A DNA stretch of 41,296 nt from Clostridiales bacterium (lineage in GTDB: Bacteria > Bacillota > Clostridia > Christensenellales > Aristaeellaceae): positions 1 to 41,296 of the forward strand of contig SVGU01000011.1 of NCBI GenBank assembly GCA_015056155.1, read 5' to 3'. The notes under the pieces are model-generated. The model saw only the letters and a list, made by a program, of their open reading frames with translations. It had not been told where the DNA came from and searched no databases. The translations under genes and the position numbers were made by a program. Shown piece after piece: positions 38,942 to 41,296 of this stretch. Each line of letters opens with the position of its first letter. Position 1 is the first letter of the stretch.

Positions 38942-38963
38942 ACTTGCAACCTAAATACTATAA

Positions 38964-39007
38964 GAAAAGCGTCCGCCACCTGTTCAGTCAGGCAGCGGAC
39001 GCTTTTC
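38964..39007. terminator. Bidirectional terminator at the right side of the TnpV unit
   Basis: GAAAAGCGTCCGC (38964-38976) pairs with GCGGACGCTTTTC (38995-39007), and CCTG with CAGG inside the loop. The A-rich and T-rich ends on both strands make it work in both directions, for the TnpV pair and for the convergent MFS gene. Confidence 0.88.
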
Positions 39008-39018
39008 TTGTATTCAGA

Positions 39019-40209
39019 TCATTTTGTGGTTTTGACCCACTTCTTCAGCACGACCAGTCCGGCGATCAGCAGCACGGGAAAGAAGGTAGCAACAAGCAGG
39101 CCCATCTTGAGATTGCCGTCTGCCATGCTGGACACACTGCCCACCAGAGACGGACCGATGGAGCCACCCAGATCACCCGCCAACGCCAGCAGGGCAAACA
39201 TCACCGTGCCGCCCTTGGGGCATTTCTGGGCAGAGATGCTGAGCGTACCCGGCCACATGATGCCCACCGAGATGCCGCACAGCGCGCAGCCCATCAGGCC
39301 CAGCACGGGCGACGAGGACAGGGACGCCAGCAGGTAGCACACGATGCACAGTGCGCCGCAGCCCAGCATCGTCTTGGTCAGATCCAGCTTTTCACTCATC
39401 TTGCCGTAGAACACGCGGGAGATGCCCATCAGCACAGCAAACAGGCAGGGGCCTGCCAGATCACCAATGGTCTTGGACACACCCATGGCGGACTCTGTGA
39501 AGGCCGAGGCCCATTGCGCCATGGAGATCTCCGATGCACCGGAGCAGACCATCAGCAGTGCCATCAACCAGAACAGCGGCATGCGGAACAGCTGCCCCAT
39601 CTTCATTCCCTCGCCATCCTCGGTGAGCCGTTCAATGGGGCATTTGAGGAAGTTGAAGGTGTTCACGAAGGGGAGCACCGCCCACAGGAGGGCCAGAATC
39701 CGCCAGTTTGCAACGCCGAATACGGCGAAAAACAGGGTGGAGCCAAGGATCACGCCCACACTGCCCCAGCAGTAGAAGGAGTGCAGCAGGCTCATGACAC
39801 CAGCCTTGTTCTCAAAGGGACAGGCTTCCACAATGGGGCTGATGAGCACCTCGATCAGCCCCGCGCCCATGGCGTAGAGCACCACGGCGATCAGGATGCC
39901 GATGAAGGGATCGGGCAGCAACTCCGGCAGCACAGCCAGCAGCGCCAGACCCACGGCGGACAGCACCTGCGAGCAGACAACGCAGGTACGGTAGCCGATC
40001 CTGTCCACAAACTTGGTGGCGGCAAAGTCAATCAGCAGCTGCGTCATGAAGAACGCCATGGGGATCAGGGCGATCTTCTCCAGCGGGATGCCGTAGGTAT
40101 CCTTGAAGGTCAGGAACAGAAGGGGTGCAAAGTTGGCAGAGATCGCCTGCGTGATGAACCCAAGGTAGCAGGCCAACAGGGTTTTGCGATAATTCGGCTG
40201 TGCGGTCAT
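39019..40209 (-). CDS. MFS transporter
   Basis: A 396-residue major facilitator protein with about 12 helices. The N-terminal half has FITQAISANFAPLLFLTFK and DFAATKFVDRIGYRTCVV (motif A region after helix 2), the C-terminal half has FYGKMSEKLDLTKTMLGCG and CGISVGIMWPGTLSISAQK. The latter segment resembles sugar transporters of the FucP/GlcP-like type. Substrate cannot be fixed. It lies 27 nt after the AraC gene and is the last gene of that operon. It is convergent with the TnpV unit and shares the terminator at 38964-39007. Confidence 0.92.
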   Translation of the reverse strand: MTAQPNYRKTLLACYLGFITQAISANFAPLLFLTFKDTYGIPLEKIALIPMAFFMTQLLIDFAATKFVDRIGYRTCVVCSQVLSAVGLALLAVLPELLPDPFIGILIAVVLYAMGAGLIEVLISPIVEACPFENKAGVMSLLHSFYCWGSVGVILGSTLFFAVFGVANWRILALLWAVLPFVNTFNFLKCPIERLTEDGEGMKMGQLFRMPLFWLMALLMVCSGASEISMAQWASAFTESAMGVSKTIGDLAGPCLFAVLMGISRVFYGKMSEKLDLTKTMLGCGALCIVCYLLASLSSSPVLGLMGCALCGISVGIMWPGTLSISAQKCPKGGTVMFALLALAGDLGGSIGPSLVGSVSSMADGNLKMGLLVATFFPVLLIAGLVVLKKWVKTTK

Positions 40210-40235
40210 GGGACTTTCCTTTTGGCTGTATCAAT

Positions 40236-41126
40236 TCAATTTTTCGGTTCGCGGGCAAGGCTGGGCGCATATCCGTAATGCTTGCGGAACTGGCGGCTGA
40301 AATAGTTCACCGAGCTGAAGCCGCAGGCATGGCTGATCTCCTGCAGGGTGCGCGTCGTGTCATGCAGCATGCCATGTGCCATTTGCAGACGGTGCTGGAT
40401 CAACGCATCCACAGGCGAGCAGCCCATGTAGGCCTGAAAGCATCTTCCAGCCTCGCTCCGGCTGATGCTGGCAGCCCCGGCGATGTCGCCCAAGGTGACC
40501 TTTTCCGCATAATGGTCGTTGATGAAGGCCAGCATCTGCTGGACGCGTACCTGTGTATTCAGCTGCACACGGGTGGCCTCCGTCCGGGGCAGATCATCAA
40601 AGTGCATGGCAAGGTACTCAATGATGCTGCTGAGATGGCGCTGCACCGCCATTTCGTAGCAGCGGGGCTGTTCACGAAGAAGGCGGTAAATATCCTGAAT
40701 CAGCGTATTGACCGGCGCATGTTCGCTCTGGTCAAGCCGGAACACCACATAGGGCAGCGCGTGGTTATCAATGATGGGCTGGATATATTGCGCATAGATA
40801 GTGCTGGTCTCCGGTGCGATCAGCGAACCGAAGAACACGATGTTGGGCATCGGGTCGGGGGTATCGCCGGACATCTGCCGAATGCTGTGGAGCATATTGC
40901 CGCCCACAAGGATGCTGTCCCCGGGCTCCAGCGTGATGCGTTCCTGACCCACCTGATACTCCAGCACACCGGAGGCCGCCGTGGCGATCTCAAACTCCGG
41001 ATGCCAGTGCAGCGGCCCCACCTGATTCGGCAGCAGGGCCAGCTCATCCTGGAAATAGCTGATCGGGAATGCGGACGCATCATGAGCCATCTTCTCCCGC
41101 AGCTGATGATCCAATATGATGGACAT
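40236..41126 (-). CDS. AraC family transcriptional regulator
   Basis: A 296-residue regulator. The N-terminal cupin (about 30-130) has GPLHWHPEFEIATAASG with the His pair used for ligand or metal, and LEPGDSILVGGNMLHSI. A linker carries helices (135-185). The C-terminal AraC DNA-binding domain (about 190-290) has two HTHs, VTLGDIAGAASISRSEAGRC and LQEISHACGFSSVNYFSRQF, the latter the signature helix. It is downstream of the DUF1349-like gene and upstream of the MFS gene, so it probably senses a sugar. AGGAGG is only 4-5 nt from the ATG. Confidence 0.94.
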   Translation of the reverse strand: MSIILDHQLREKMAHDASAFPISYFQDELALLPNQVGPLHWHPEFEIATAASGVLEYQVGQERITLEPGDSILVGGNMLHSIRQMSGDTPDPMPNIVFFGSLIAPETSTIYAQYIQPIIDNHALPYVVFRLDQSEHAPVNTLIQDIYRLLREQPRCYEMAVQRHLSSIIEYLAMHFDDLPRTEATRVQLNTQVRVQQMLAFINDHYAEKVTLGDIAGAASISRSEAGRCFQAYMGCSPVDALIQHRLQMAHGMLHDTTRTLQEISHACGFSSVNYFSRQFRKHYGYAPSLAREPKN

Positions 41127-41155
41127 GTTGCCTCCTGTGTGCTGCGCTGAACGGC

Positions 41156-41296
41156 TTACTTGCCGGCGCGGATGTTCTTCACGGTGACGGGCTGGATGGA
41201 CAGATGCTCATACACGCGGACGCCGCCGTTGCCCACAGGGGCCTGAGCCAGCAGACCCACCTTCACCACCCGCTCCACGGGCAGATGGAAGTAGCG
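41156..41296 (-). CDS. DUF1349-like protein, C-terminal end only
   Basis: The last 46 residues of a minus-strand gene that runs off the window. It ends VTVKNIRAGK and has RYFHLPVERVVKVGLLAQAP and VGNGGVRVYEHLSIQ. This pattern (a strand with VGLLAQAPVG, then a strand ending before VKNIRAGK) matches the C-terminus of DUF1349/YesU-like concanavalin-type proteins, which are found in carbohydrate loci. The gene is 29 nt upstream of the AraC gene, and so is probably the first member of this operon seen here. The start lies outside. Confidence 0.7.
   Translation of the reverse strand, partial: RYFHLPVERVVKVGLLAQAPVGNGGVRVYEHLSIQPVTVKNIRAGK

Overview
The window reads as chromosome of a GC-rich, low-redundancy Bacillota, most likely a gut-type Clostridia (a Christensenellales/Aristaeella-like lineage is my guess, not shown by the sequence). 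The reasons are the ylxM-ffh-rpsP-khpA-rimM-trmD operon, the ylm division cluster (yggS-sepF-yggT-S4 protein-divIVA), clostridial ECF sigma/anti-sigma pairs, a BofC-like protein, sigma-A promoters with 17-bp spacers, and AGGAGG ribosome sites. Nearly all core genes lie on the minus strand.

Layout. 1-1000: an AT-rich gene remnant, a small basic protein and a GNAT acetyltransferase, divergent from a chloramphenicol-acetyltransferase-like enzyme and a GMP-synthase-like protein (1045-3271, plus). 3323-4568: ECF sigma factor and membrane anti-sigma factor. 4681-7490: a flippase-like membrane protein and an HflX GTPase with a JAMM-like N-terminal domain. 7692-12551: translation/secretion operon ylxM-ffh-rpsP-khpA-rimM-trmD plus two envelope genes, read from a consensus promoter at 12621-12649. 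12702-15853: a second ECF sigma/anti-sigma operon followed by an orphan solute-binding lipoprotein; this sigma gene carries three in-frame 93-bp palindrome-rich tandem repeats. 16039-18753: a large secreted protein with eight peptidoglycan-binding repeats. 18880-22561: HAD phosphatase, BofC-like protein, archaeal-type phosphoglycerate mutase and a small accessory pair.

22761-31512 is one long minus-strand unit: RsbW-like protein, SigF/SigB-type sigma factor, HlyD-like membrane protein with 15-residue repeats, YggS, a long SepF, YggT, S4 protein, DivIVA and an XPD/DinG-type helicase with a PD-(D/E)XK-like domain. It links a sigma switch to Z-ring assembly. 31583-37510 holds a TSUP permease, aspartokinase, a palindromic repeat block, a secreted PIG-L deacetylase and RecD2.

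37550-38029 is a divergent control region with LacI/CcpA-type palindromes in front of an HPr-like protein that keeps the regulatory serine region but lacks the phosphocarrier histidine. 38120-39007 is a small mobile-element remnant (TnpV plus a partner). 39019-41296 is a carbohydrate-type operon (DUF1349-like protein, AraC regulator, MFS transporter) running off the right end.

The most unusual items are the repeat expansion in the ECF sigma gene, the HPr-like gene with its operators, the GMP-synthase-like protein with an apparently dead amidotransferase domain, and a motif shared by the two ECF operons. No rRNA, tRNA, CRISPR array or complete insertion sequence was seen.
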